A stretch of DNA of 34,694 nucleotides. It comes from Pseudomonadota bacterium. GTDB lineage: Bacteria > Pseudomonadota > Alphaproteobacteria > Reyranellales > Reyranellaceae. The stretch lies in NCBI GenBank assembly GCA_018240745.1, contig JAFEFF010000018.1, positions 1-34,694 of the forward strand, given 5' to 3'. The notes under the pieces are model-generated. The model had not been told where the DNA came from. It was given only the letters and a program-made list of their open reading frames with translations, and did no database searches. A program made the translations under genes and the position numbers. Numbering within the stretch: the first letter of the stretch is position 1; the number at the start of each line of letters is the position of its first letter. This document shows, piece by piece, positions 15,428-23,428 of this stretch.

Positions 15428-16693
15428 ATGTTCGCGCCGTCCCTTCGCGCCTTGCTCGCCGTCATCCTCGTCCTGGTCTCGGCCCTGCCCGCTTCGGCGC
15501 AGGCGGTCCGCGTGGTGGCCAGGGTCAATGGCGACGCCATCACCGACTACGCGCTCAAGGAGCGCATCATCTTCGCCATCCGCAGCGCCGGCATGCAGGA
15601 CTCGGCCGACCTGCAGCAGCGCCTGGCGCCGCAAATCCTGCGGCAGATGATCGACGAGCGCCTGCAGATACAGAATGCCAAGGCGCTCGGCGTGAAAGCC
15701 ACCGAGGAGGAGATCAACCAGCGGGTCGCCGAGATCGAGCGCGCCTCCGGCCTGCAGCGCGGCCAATTCAAGCAGTATTTGCAGAGCATCGGCGTGCCTT
15801 TCGAGATCGCCTCGCAGCAGATCGAAGCCGGCCTCTCGTGGGCCAAGATCGTGCGCCGCAGGGTGCGGCCGCAGGTCGACGTGTCGGACGCCGAGATCGA
15901 CGACGGGTTGGCGCGCATCCGCGCCAATGCCGGCAAGACCGAATCGCGGGTCGCCGAAATCTTCATCCCGATCGACCGCGTGGAGCAGGCCGACGAGGCC
16001 AAGCGCAGCGCCGACCGCGTCGTCGAGCAGCTGCGCCGGGGTGCCGCCTTCCCGGCGCTGGCCCAGCAATTCTCGCACGGCGCGACGGCGCAGCAGGGCG
16101 GCGATCTCGGCTGGATCCTGCCGGGGTCGCTCGATCCTGCGCTCGATGCGGCGATCGAGAAGCTGCCGCTGCGCCAGGCGTCCGAGCCGATCCGCTCGCC
16201 GTCGGGCTATCACATCGTGCTGGTGCTCGACCGCCGGCAATTCGCCCAGTCGCGGCCCGACGACGTGAAGCTGCATCTGGTGCAGATGACGCTGGCGCTG
16301 CCGATGAACGCCTCGCCGGACGAGGTCGCCCGCGCCACCGCGGAGGCGCAGAAGGCGATGGCCGGTGTGCGCACCTGCGAGGACCTGCGCAACCGCGAGC
16401 GCGAGATCAAGGGGGCCACATCCGGCACGCTCACCGTGCAGGTTGGCCAACTCGCCGCCAACCGCGAGATGCACGAACAGCTGCCCAAGCTGGCGCCCGG
16501 CGGCACCGCCGGGCCCTTCCGCGTCGCCGAGGGCCTGCAGGTGGTGGCGCTGTGCAGCAAGGAAGGCACGGGCCTGCCGACCCGCGACGTGGTCGGCCAG
16601 CAGATCCTGCTGCAGAAGCTCGAGGCGGCGAGCCGGCGCTACATGCGCGACCTGCGCCGGGTCGCCACCGTCGACATCCTGAAGCAGCCGTGA
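15428..16693 (+). CDS. surA: Periplasmic peptidyl-prolyl isomerase/chaperone SurA
   Basis: 421 residues from ATG 15428. Residues 1-25 form a classical signal peptide (hydrophobic ALLAVILVLVSALP, cleavage after ASA). A SurA N-terminal chaperone domain follows (about 28-160, with VARVNGDAITDYALKERI), then a parvulin domain (about 173-270: AEIFIPID, FPALAQQFSHG, GGDLGWILPG, GYHIVLVLDRR) and a C-terminal region. It assists folding of outer-membrane beta-barrels in the periplasm. One clear parvulin domain is seen; E. coli SurA has two. Two upstream in-frame ATGs exist, but only this one gives a normal signal peptide, and the promoter-like TATAAT covers the second of them. The next gene pdxA overlaps it by GTGA. 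Confidence 0.92.
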   Translation: MFAPSLRALLAVILVLVSALPASAQAVRVVARVNGDAITDYALKERIIFAIRSAGMQDSADLQQRLAPQILRQMIDERLQIQNAKALGVKATEEEINQRVAEIERASGLQRGQFKQYLQSIGVPFEIASQQIEAGLSWAKIVRRRVRPQVDVSDAEIDDGLARIRANAGKTESRVAEIFIPIDRVEQADEAKRSADRVVEQLRRGAAFPALAQQFSHGATAQQGGDLGWILPGSLDPALDAAIEKLPLRQASEPIRSPSGYHIVLVLDRRQFAQSRPDDVKLHLVQMTLALPMNASPDEVARATAEAQKAMAGVRTCEDLRNREREIKGATSGTLTVQVGQLAANREMHEQLPKLAPGGTAGPFRVAEGLQVVALCSKEGTGLPTRDVVGQQILLQKLEAASRRYMRDLRRVATVDILKQP

Positions 16694-17685
16694 CCGCTTC
16701 GCTGCCGCTCGCCGTCACGATGGGCGAGCCGGCCGGCGTCGGCGGCGAACTCACCCTCAAGGCGTGGCTGGCGCGCAAGGGCGCGCGCCCGTTCTTCGCG
16801 ATCGACGATCCGGCGCGACTGGCGGCGCTGGCCGGCAAGCTCAGCCTTGCCGTGCCCGTGCGCGAGATCGCCGGGCCGGCCGAGGCCGCCGCCGCGTCTG
16901 GGACCGCACTGCCGGTGCTGCGTGTGCAACTGAGGGCGCCGGCAAAGGCCGGCCAGCCCGACCCGGCCAATGCGGCCGCGACCCTCGAAGCGATCGAGCG
17001 GGCGACCCGGCTCGCGCAGGCCGGCGAGATCGCCGGCTTCGCCACCAATCCGATCCAGAAGAAGACGCTGCAGGACGCCGGTTTCAGGCATCCCGGCCAC
17101 ACCGAGTTCCTGGCCGAGCTGGCCGGCGGGGCCGACGTCGCCATGATGCTCGCCTGCCCCGAATTGCGCGTGGTGCCGGTCACCATCCATCTGTCGCTTG
17201 CCGATGCCGTGCGGGCGCTGACGCCGGAGCTCATCGTGCGCGCTGGCCGGATCACGGCCGCAGCGCTGAAGTCCCTGTTCGGCATGGAGCGGCCGCGGCT
17301 CGCCGTCGCCGCGCTCAACCCGCACGCCGGCGAGCAGGGTGCGATGGGCGACGAGGAGAGCCGTATCATTGCGCCTGCCATCGCGATCCTGCGCGGCGAG
17401 GGCATCGAGGTACGGGGCCCGGCGCCGGCCGACACGCTGTTCCATCCGGCCGCGCGCGCGACCTATGACGCGGCGCTCTGCATGTACCACGACCAGGCGC
17501 TGATCCCGATCAAGACCATCGACTTCTCGGGCGGCGTCAACGTCACGCTCGGCCTGCCCTTCGTGCGCACCTCGCCCGACCACGGCACGGCGCTCGACAT
17601 CGCCGGCACCGGCCGCGCCGATCCGGCGAGCCTGATCGCGGCGCTCGCGATGGCCGACGACATGGCGCGCCGGCGCGGGACCTGA
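16690..17685 (+). CDS. pdxA: 4-hydroxythreonine-4-phosphate dehydrogenase
   Basis: 331 residues. MGEPAGVGGEL (11-21), the segment HPGHTEFLAEL, LNPHAGEQGAMGDEE and MYHDQALIPIKT are PdxA signatures; the histidines in these segments include the metal ligands. The enzyme oxidises 4-phosphohydroxy-threonine in the DXP-dependent route to pyridoxal phosphate, in the cytoplasm. The GTG start (16690-16692) overlaps the surA stop as GTGA and gives MTASLPLAVTMGEP, as expected for the family. The order surA-pdxA-ksgA is conserved in many proteobacteria. PLP made here is also the cofactor of the sugar 3-dehydratase in the neighbouring cluster. Confidence 0.95.
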   Translation: MTASLPLAVTMGEPAGVGGELTLKAWLARKGARPFFAIDDPARLAALAGKLSLAVPVREIAGPAEAAAASGTALPVLRVQLRAPAKAGQPDPANAAATLEAIERATRLAQAGEIAGFATNPIQKKTLQDAGFRHPGHTEFLAELAGGADVAMMLACPELRVVPVTIHLSLADAVRALTPELIVRAGRITAAALKSLFGMERPRLAVAALNPHAGEQGAMGDEESRIIAPAIAILRGEGIEVRGPAPADTLFHPAARATYDAALCMYHDQALIPIKTIDFSGGVNVTLGLPFVRTSPDHGTALDIAGTGRADPASLIAALAMADDMARRRGT

Positions 17686-17688
17686 GCC

Positions 17689-18516
17689 ATGGACGTAGCG
17701 GCCCTGCCGCCGCTGCGCGAGACGATCGCAAGGCACGGACTCGATGCCCGCAAGCGCTTCGGCCAGCACTTCCTGCTCGACCTCAACCTGACACGCCGCA
17801 TCGCCCGCGCCGCCCAGCCACTCGATGAAGGCACGGTCATCGAGATCGGCCCCGGCCCCGGCGGGTTGACGCGCGCGCTGCTGCTCGAGGGTGCGGCGAG
17901 GGTCGTGGCGATCGAAGTCGATCCGCGCGCGCTGGGGGCGCTCGCCGAGCTGCAGACGGCGTCCGGCGGACGGCTGCACGTGATCGAGGCCGACGCGCTC
18001 ACCGTCGATCCGGCGAGCCTCGGTCCGGCGCCGCGCCGCATCGTCGCCAATCTGCCGTACAACATCTCCACGCCCCTGCTGGTGCGCTGGCTGCAGCAGG
18101 CCGACACGATCGCCGACATGGTGCTGATGTTCCAGAAGGAGGTCGTCGACCGCCTGGTCGCCGTGCCGCGCACCAAGGACTACGGCCGGCTGTCGGTGCT
18201 GGCCCAGCATGTCTGCGAGATCCGCCGCCTGTTCGACATTCCGGCTGCCGCCTTCGTGCCGCCGCCCAAGGTGACCTCTTCTGTCGCCCGCCTCACCCCG
18301 CGGCCGGCCGGCCAGCGCCTGACCGACCTCGCGCCGCTGGAGAAGGTCACGGCCGCCGCCTTCGGCCAGCGCCGCAAGATGCTGCGGGGGGCGCTGGGCA
18401 GCCTGTTCGCCGACCCGGTGGCGGTGCTGGAAGGGCTTGGCCTATCGCCCACCGCCCGAGCGGAGGAGCTGACGGTGGCCGATTTCGTGCGTTTGGCGAA
18501 GGTCCTGACAAAGTGA
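17689..18516 (+). CDS. ksgA: 16S rRNA (adenine1518/1519-N6) dimethyltransferase KsgA/RsmA
   Basis: 275 residues, normal length. Motifs: KRFGQHFLLD, VIEIGPGPGGLTRALL (SAM site), VVAIEVDPRA, and the catalytic VANLPYNIST; the C-terminal helical domain with GQRRKMLRGAL follows. It dimethylates two adjacent adenines near the 3' end of 16S rRNA during late small-subunit assembly. The ATG starts 3 nt after the pdxA stop, so it is the last gene of surA-pdxA-ksgA. It converges on gmk with a 26-bp gap that contains the short palindrome TGAGCGCTCA but no clear T-rich terminator. Confidence 0.95.
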   Translation: MDVAALPPLRETIARHGLDARKRFGQHFLLDLNLTRRIARAAQPLDEGTVIEIGPGPGGLTRALLLEGAARVVAIEVDPRALGALAELQTASGGRLHVIEADALTVDPASLGPAPRRIVANLPYNISTPLLVRWLQQADTIADMVLMFQKEVVDRLVAVPRTKDYGRLSVLAQHVCEIRRLFDIPAAAFVPPPKVTSSVARLTPRPAGQRLTDLAPLEKVTAAAFGQRRKMLRGALGSLFADPVAVLEGLGLSPTARAEELTVADFVRLAKVLTK

Positions 18517-18542
18517 ATGAGCGCTCACGATCGTCGCTCGGC

Positions 18543-19190
18543 TCAACGACCCTCGCGTAGCGCCTTCACGAAATCCACCAGGCCGAGCTGGCGCTCGCGC
18601 TTCAGGCGCTCGGCCGTCAGGATCGCCTTCAGCTCCGTCAGGCTGGTGGCGATGTCGCGATTGATGATCGTGTAGTCGTACTCGGCATAGTGACTCATCT
18701 CATCGGCCGCCTTGGCCATGCGGTTGGCGACGATGTCCGGCGAATCCTGGGCGCGCGTCTTCAGGCGCTTCTCCAGGTCGCGCGTCGAGGGCGGCAGGAT
18801 GAACACCGTCACCAGGTCGTCGCGGCCCTTCTCCTGCAGTTGCTGCGTGCCCTGCCAGTCGATGTCGAACAGCACGTCGCGGCCGGCCTTCAGCGCCGCC
18901 TCGACCGGCGCGCGCGGCGTGCCGTAATAGTGGTCGAACACCCGCGCATGCTCGAGGAACTCGCCGCGGTCCCTCATGCCGCTGAAGGTCGCGGTGTCGA
19001 CGAAGCGGTAGTCGACGCCGTCCTTCTCGCCCGGCCGGCGGGCACGGGTGGTGGCCGAGACGCTGAGCTGGATCTGCTTGTCGTTGTCCAGGAGCTGCCG
19101 CGACAGCGTCGTCTTGCCCGCGCCCGACGGCGAGGACAGCACCAGCATCAGGCCGCGCCGCTGGATCACCGGCGCCTCGTCATTCGACAT
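18543..19190 (-). CDS. gmk: Guanylate kinase
   Basis: 215 residues, typical length. P-loop SSPSGAGKTTLSRQL (19-33); guanylate-binding stretch SVSATTRARRPGEKDGVDYRF; FDIDWQGTQQL; lid region RMAKAADEMSHYAEYDY. It phosphorylates GMP to GDP with ATP. The ATG lies inside the 3' end of yicC (11-nt overlap, 19180-19190), a yicC-gmk pairing common in proteobacteria. Its product pool (GDP, then GTP) also feeds GDP-sugar synthesis, though no direct link to the cluster is implied. Confidence 0.95.
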   Translation of the reverse strand: MSNDEAPVIQRRGLMLVLSSPSGAGKTTLSRQLLDNDKQIQLSVSATTRARRPGEKDGVDYRFVDTATFSGMRDRGEFLEHARVFDHYYGTPRAPVEAALKAGRDVLFDIDWQGTQQLQEKGRDDLVTVFILPPSTRDLEKRLKTRAQDSPDIVANRMAKAADEMSHYAEYDYTIINRDIATSLTELKAILTAERLKRERQLGLVDFVKALREGR

Positions 19191-20076
19191 TCTGGACCTG
19201 CTCCCGCATGCGCTCGATGGCGCCCTTCAGATCGATGCCGATGCGCGTCAGCTCGATGTCTGCCGACTTGGAGCACAGCGTGTTGGCCTCGCGATTGAAC
19301 TCCTGGCACAGGAAATCGAACTTGCGGCCGACCGGGTTGTCCGGCCGCGCCTCGTGCAGGAGGCTGCGCGCCTGGGCGATATGCGCCGTCAGCCGGTCGA
19401 GCTCCTCGCGCACGTCGGCCTTGCCGACCAGCAGCGCCACTTCCTGGGCGAAGCGCTCCTCCGACAGGGCCGGCGCGCGGCCCAACAGCTCGGCGATCTG
19501 GCTGTCGAAGCGCTCGCGCACGACGCCGATCTGCGCCTCGGCGCGCTCGCCGGCGCGGCGGCACAGCCCGTCGATCTCGTCGACATGGCCCTCCAGCACC
19601 GTCGCCAGGGCCTTGCCCTCGCCGGCGCGCGCGCTGGCGAGCGCCCGCAGCGCCTCGTCGAGGGTGCGCATCAGCGCCTTGTCGAGCGCCGCCAGCGCCT
19701 CCTCGTCCTCGGCGATCAGGTCTTCCTCCTCGATCACGCCGCGCACGCGCAACAGGCCGTCGGCCGTCGGGACGGACGCGCCGGTGCCCTTGCGCACTTC
19801 CTCGACCAGCGCGCCGAGCTCGGCGAGCAGCGCGCGGTTGATGCGCAGAGGCTTGGCCTTGCCTTCGCTGGTGATGGTGAGGGACAGCGCGACGTTGCCG
19901 CGCTTCAGCCGGCCGCCGACCGCGCTGCGGGCAGGATTCTCCAGGCGCTCGAAGCCTTGCGGCACCCGGCAGCGGACGTCGAGATTGCGTCCATTGACGC
20001 TGCGTGCTTCCCAAACCCAGCGCCGGCGGTCGTCCGCTCCCTGCGCCCGGGCGTATCCCGTCATGCTCGAAATCAA
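19180..20076 (-). CDS. yicC: YicC family endoribonuclease-like protein
   Basis: 298 residues from TTG 20076 (MISSMTGYARAQ). The N-terminal YicC domain begins SMTGYARAQG, with SVNGRNLDVRCRVPQGFERLE soon after; the C-terminal DUF1732 region includes GRKFDFLCQEFNREANTLCSKS and ELTRIGIDLKGAIERMREQ. YicC proteins are linked to RNA turnover and stationary-phase survival; E. coli YicC has been described as an RNase. TTG is chosen because GGAG lies about 9 nt upstream and it restores the usual few residues before SMTGYAR; ATG 20064 is the alternative. Overlaps gmk by 11 nt, so the two are co-transcribed. Confidence 0.9.
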   Translation of the reverse strand: MISSMTGYARAQGADDRRRWVWEARSVNGRNLDVRCRVPQGFERLENPARSAVGGRLKRGNVALSLTITSEGKAKPLRINRALLAELGALVEEVRKGTGASVPTADGLLRVRGVIEEEDLIAEDEEALAALDKALMRTLDEALRALASARAGEGKALATVLEGHVDEIDGLCRRAGERAEAQIGVVRERFDSQIAELLGRAPALSEERFAQEVALLVGKADVREELDRLTAHIAQARSLLHEARPDNPVGRKFDFLCQEFNREANTLCSKSADIELTRIGIDLKGAIERMREQVQNVE

Positions 20077-20127
20077 ACCGGTCCGCTCCACTGGCCCCGC
20101 TGTGGCGAGGCCTTCTACTATTATCGC

Positions 20128-20880
20128 ATGACCAGGACTTTCGCGAGCATCGTCATCACCGGCGCCTCGAGCGGCATCGGCGAGGCGTTGGCGCTCGATT
20201 ATGCACGGCCCGGCGTCGCTCTGGCGCTGTCGGGCCGCGACGCCGGGCGCCTCGGAGCGGTTGCCGACGCCTGCCGCGCCAAGGGCGCGGTTGTGGATGA
20301 AGCGCGGATCGACGTCGTCGACCGCGCCGCCCTCGCGCTCTGGCTGACGCGCTTCGACGATGCCCATCCGGTCGACCTGCTGATCGCCAATGCCGGCCTC
20401 TCGATCGACAATGGCCTTTCCTCGCTCGACGATTTCAGCCGCGTGCGCCGGACCATGGCGGTCAACGTCGACGGCGTCTTCAATACCGTCGAGCCGCTGG
20501 TCGGCCGCATGATGGCGCGCAAGCGCGGCCAGATCGCCGTCATGGCGTCACTCGCAAGCTTCATCGGCCTGCCGCAGGCGGCGTCCTACAATGCCAGCAA
20601 GGCCGCGGTCCGGGTGTGGGGCGAGAGCATCCGCTACGTGTTGAAGAAGCACGGCGTCGGCGTCAGCGTGATCTGCCCCGGCTTCGTCAGCACGCGGATC
20701 AACGCCGGGGCCTCGTTCAAGATGCCGTTCCTGATGAGCGCGGCGAAGGCGTCGGCGATCATCCGCCGCGGCCTCGAACGCAACCAGGCCCGCATCGCCT
20801 TCCCGATCCCGACCAAGGCGGGCGTCTGGCTCGGCGGCCTGCTGCCGGGCGGCTGGACGGCGAAGCTCCTGGGCGCGTGA
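20128..20880 (+). CDS. Classical short-chain dehydrogenase/reductase
   Basis: 250 residues. ITGASSGIGEALALDYA (10-26) binds NAD(P); NAG at 88-90; catalytic Ser141, Tyr154 and Lys158 (SYNASKAAVRVW) are all present; ICPGFVSTRI is the usual segment after the active site. It should oxidise or reduce an alcohol/carbonyl of unknown identity. The ATG lies 51 bp from the divergent yicC start. Its 3' end is followed at once by a 28-bp-stem palindrome. The C-terminal part (GVWLGGLLPGGWTAKLLGA) is mildly hydrophobic and may touch membrane. No contextual clue to the substrate. Confidence 0.9.
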   Translation: MTRTFASIVITGASSGIGEALALDYARPGVALALSGRDAGRLGAVADACRAKGAVVDEARIDVVDRAALALWLTRFDDAHPVDLLIANAGLSIDNGLSSLDDFSRVRRTMAVNVDGVFNTVEPLVGRMMARKRGQIAVMASLASFIGLPQAASYNASKAAVRVWGESIRYVLKKHGVGVSVICPGFVSTRINAGASFKMPFLMSAAKASAIIRRGLERNQARIAFPIPTKAGVWLGGLLPGGWTAKLLGA

Positions 20881-20882
20881 GT

Positions 20883-20952
20883 CTTGCCGGACCGCGGGCG
20901 GCCCGCCCGCTCATGATTCTCGAGGCGGGCGGGACGCCCGCGGTCCGGCAAG
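20883..20952. repeat. Long GC-rich palindrome between convergent genes
   Basis: Arms 20883-20910 and 20925-20952 are 28 nt each and complementary except for one G-A mismatch (20901/20934), with a 14-nt loop. It sits between the SDR (+) and the VWA gene (-), 2 nt after one stop and 4 nt before the other, so it can act as a bidirectional transcription block, although there is no strong T run. The form suggests a dispersed extragenic palindrome; copy number outside the window cannot be seen. Confidence 0.85.
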
Positions 20953-20956
20953 AAAA

Positions 20957-21637
20957 CTACTTCACCTGATGCGTCAGCAGCGCCGCGACACCGCCCTGCT
21001 CGCGGCCGTACTTGAGCAGCGCGTCGCGGCCGCCGGCAGCGTAGGCTGCGACCGCGCCCAGCAGCTTGCGCAGCTCGTCCGGGCTGGTGCGGTCGAACTT
21101 GCAGTAGGCGCCGCGTGTCAGCTTGGCGATCTGCGGGAACAGGCGCGAGGCGACACGGTCGTTGCCCTCGTGGAAAACGAACACCGGCAGGCCGAGCAAC
21201 CCGAGCTGGCCCGCCTCGTGGCCGACCTGGTCGACGTCCTCCTCGCAGCAGTCGCCGACGAACACCACGGCGTCGATCCGGCTCTCGCGCCGCTGCTCGG
21301 CGGCGTAGCGCAGCAGGCGGCCGATCTGGGTGCGTCCGGCAAGGCAGCGCACCGCACTCATCAGCCGGGCAAGCTCGCGGCCGTCGGACGTCCAGCGGCT
21401 CACCTTGAATTCATCGAAGCCACGATAGAAGGCGAGCCGCACGTCGAGGCCACCCAGGCCCTCGGCGGCGACGAACATCTCGCCCTGGATGGTGCAGGCG
21501 TGATCCCAGGTCGGCTCGCGGCTCGCCGTTGCATCCATCGCGAACAGAAGGCGCCCGCGCGTGCCCGCCGGCCGCGGCGGCAATCGGCTCACCTGCTGCA
21601 CGAAGGTATCGGCTGTCGTGGTGACGGCGCGGCTCAT
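20957..21637 (-). CDS. VWA-domain protein of unknown function
   Basis: 226 residues. A von Willebrand A-type fold is suggested by LLFAMDATASRE (30-41) with Asp35-x-Thr37-x-Ser39, a variant of the metal-binding DxSxS; the usual second strand motif appears as AVVFVGDCCEED with an adjacent Cys pair. There is no signal peptide or membrane segment, so it is probably cytoplasmic. Such small stand-alone VWA proteins are widespread in alphaproteobacteria without an assigned role that I know of. Divergent from the SGNH-like gene with a 58-bp gap. Start ATG 21637 gives MSRAVTTTADTFVQQVSRLP; no better alternative seen. Confidence 0.8.
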   Translation of the reverse strand: MSRAVTTTADTFVQQVSRLPPRPAGTRGRLLFAMDATASREPTWDHACTIQGEMFVAAEGLGGLDVRLAFYRGFDEFKVSRWTSDGRELARLMSAVRCLAGRTQIGRLLRYAAEQRRESRIDAVVFVGDCCEEDVDQVGHEAGQLGLLGLPVFVFHEGNDRVASRLFPQIAKLTRGAYCKFDRTSPDELRKLLGAVAAYAAGGRDALLKYGREQGGVAALLTHQVK

Positions 21638-21695
21638 GCGGGCGGTATGAGCCGGTTTGGTCGGCCGCGCAATCGTCGGCTATAAGGCCGCCCGC

Positions 21696-23234
21696 ATGGC
21701 CGCCAAACCTCGCTCCAAGCGCCGCTCCTCGCCGCTTGCAGACACCCTGCTCGTCCTGATCTCGCTGCTCGTCAGCGTGTTCGGCGCCGAGCTGGTGGTG
21801 CGGGCACTGAACGGCCAGCCGCTGCTCGCCTTCCCCCTTCCCGACCCGGTCGGCTCGGCGAGCGTAAAGCCGGGCCAGCTCGAATCGATCAAGCTGGCCG
21901 ACGGCGTCGACCGTGCCTGGTTCGAGCGCGATCCCCCGCCGCTCCCCAACCGCGGCGAACCGCCGGCCGAATGGCAGAAGATCTTCAACGAGATGCAGGC
22001 GCGGCCGGTCAACAACGAGTTCCAGCCGTTCGACGCCTTCAAGGCGTGGAACAGCGCCTTCGCCGGCCCGGATCCCTGCAAGCACCGCTTCCTCAAGCTG
22101 GCGCCGGGGATGCTCTATCTCTACGACCCGCCGGACGGCCAGCCGCTGCCGCCCTATCGTTTTCCACCGAACGTCACCCTGCCCGACCGCCTGGTGCTCA
22201 ACCAGATGGGCTGGCGCGGCGCGCCGATCGAGTATCCGCGCAAGCCCAGGACGATCCGCATCGTCTTCGCCGGCTCCTCGACGGTGATCGACGGGCACTG
22301 GGTGCCCTACTCGTATCCCGAGTTCGTCGGCAGCTGGCTGAACATGTGGGCCGAGGCGAAGAAGCTCGACGTGCATTTCGAGGTGCTGAACTCGGCGCGC
22401 GAGAGCAACGTCTCGACCGACATCGCCCACATCATCCGCACCGAGGTGCTGCCTCTGCGGCCCGACCTCGTCGTCTACTACGAAGGCGGCAACCAGTTCC
22501 GGCCCGACTCGATCGTCCCGGACGTGCCGAAGGGTGCGCCGCAACGGCCGCCGGGCGCAACCGTCCCGGTCGCCCCGGAATGGCTGCGCGCGGCCTCGCG
22601 CTGGTCGGCGCTGGCTGGCCGTCTCCAGGCGGCGATCGGCCTCGCATCATCCGACATGGACGGCAAGGAATGGCCCAAGCCCGACTACAAGGTCGTGTGG
22701 CCGGCGGGTCTCGACGAGCAGGATCCCGACCTCGACTATCCCAACCTGCCGGTCAGCCTGAACGTGATCGAGCGCGATCTCGACCAGATCCGCGGCGACC
22801 TCTCGGGCATTGGCGCCGACTTCGCGTTGAGCTCGTTCGCCTGGATGGTGAAGGACGGTCTGGTGCTCGATCCGGTGCGCCACCGCTACATCATCGAGCA
22901 GCTCAACGTCTCGAACTATCCGTTCCACTACCGCGATCTCGAGCGGCTGGCGAAATTCCAGAATCGCTTCTTCGCCAAATACGCGCGCGTGCACGGCATG
23001 CCCTTCGTCGACGTCGCGGGCGAATTGCCGTTCGATCCCGACCTTTTCCGTGACGCGCTGCACACCAGCTATGCCGGCACGCGCATGAAGGCCTGGATCA
23101 CGCTCAACGCGCTGATCCCGACGATCGAGAAGCATCTCGCCGACAAGTCGTGGCCGCGGCCGATGCCCGATCCGCAGCCGCCGCTGCCGACCATCACGCC
23201 GCGCAGGATCACCCTCGACTGCAAGGCGAGCTGA
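21696..23234 (+). CDS. Membrane-anchored SGNH/GDSL-hydrolase-like protein
   Basis: 512 residues from ATG 21696. The N-terminus is basic (KPRSKRRSS) followed by one membrane span (about 16-38), leaving the rest probably periplasmic. SGNH-like blocks are IRIVFAGSSTVIDG (187-200, Ser194 or Ser195 as nucleophile), an Asn-containing block LNSARESN (231-238), YYEGGNQF (261-268, GxN) and DALHTSYAG (Asp453, His456). These suggest an esterase or acetyl-transfer activity on a glycan, but overall similarity is loose. A TTG 39 nt upstream could extend the protein; the ATG is preferred because the basic N-terminus and span then look normal. Its 3' side is followed by a complex palindromic element. Confidence 0.75.
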   Translation: MAAKPRSKRRSSPLADTLLVLISLLVSVFGAELVVRALNGQPLLAFPLPDPVGSASVKPGQLESIKLADGVDRAWFERDPPPLPNRGEPPAEWQKIFNEMQARPVNNEFQPFDAFKAWNSAFAGPDPCKHRFLKLAPGMLYLYDPPDGQPLPPYRFPPNVTLPDRLVLNQMGWRGAPIEYPRKPRTIRIVFAGSSTVIDGHWVPYSYPEFVGSWLNMWAEAKKLDVHFEVLNSARESNVSTDIAHIIRTEVLPLRPDLVVYYEGGNQFRPDSIVPDVPKGAPQRPPGATVPVAPEWLRAASRWSALAGRLQAAIGLASSDMDGKEWPKPDYKVVWPAGLDEQDPDLDYPNLPVSLNVIERDLDQIRGDLSGIGADFALSSFAWMVKDGLVLDPVRHRYIIEQLNVSNYPFHYRDLERLAKFQNRFFAKYARVHGMPFVDVAGELPFDPDLFRDALHTSYAGTRMKAWITLNALIPTIEKHLADKSWPRPMPDPQPPLPTITPRRITLDCKAS

Positions 23235-23269
23235 GCACTTGTATGATATTCCTGCCCCGTCATCGCCTT

Positions 23270-23424
23270 CCGTCGTCTCGACCGGAGCGCGAAGCGCGGA
23301 GTGGAGAGACCTTTTTTCCCCGATAAGCCGCTAATCGTGGAGAGAAGGTCTCTCCACTCCGCGCTTCGCGCTAAAGCGCGGGGATTAACCCGCGCGAGTC
23401 GACACGACGGAGGAATGGGGAGGA
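23270..23424. repeat. Compound palindromic element ending in a Shine-Dalgarno sequence
   Basis: Inner arms 23286-23313 and 23345-23372 are perfectly complementary over 28 nt with a 31-nt loop. Outer arms CCGTCGTCTCGAC (23270-23282) and GTCGACACGACGG (23398-23410) pair with one mismatch. Between the inner and outer right arms is a small hairpin CGCGGGGATTAACCCGCG (23378-23395). The element ends in GGAATGGGGAGGA, and the GGGGAGGA (23417-23424) serves as ribosome binding site of the MFS gene. Probably a dispersed repeat; copies elsewhere cannot be checked here. Confidence 0.8.
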
Positions 23425-23428
23425 AGTA

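Noticed and set aside
18517..18542. Terminator between ksgA and gmk
   Set aside because: TGAGCGCTCA is only a 10-nt palindrome with no loop and no T run.
23270..23410. Insertion sequence or MITE ends
   Set aside because: No transposase remnant and no target-site duplication could be seen; described as a palindromic repeat only.
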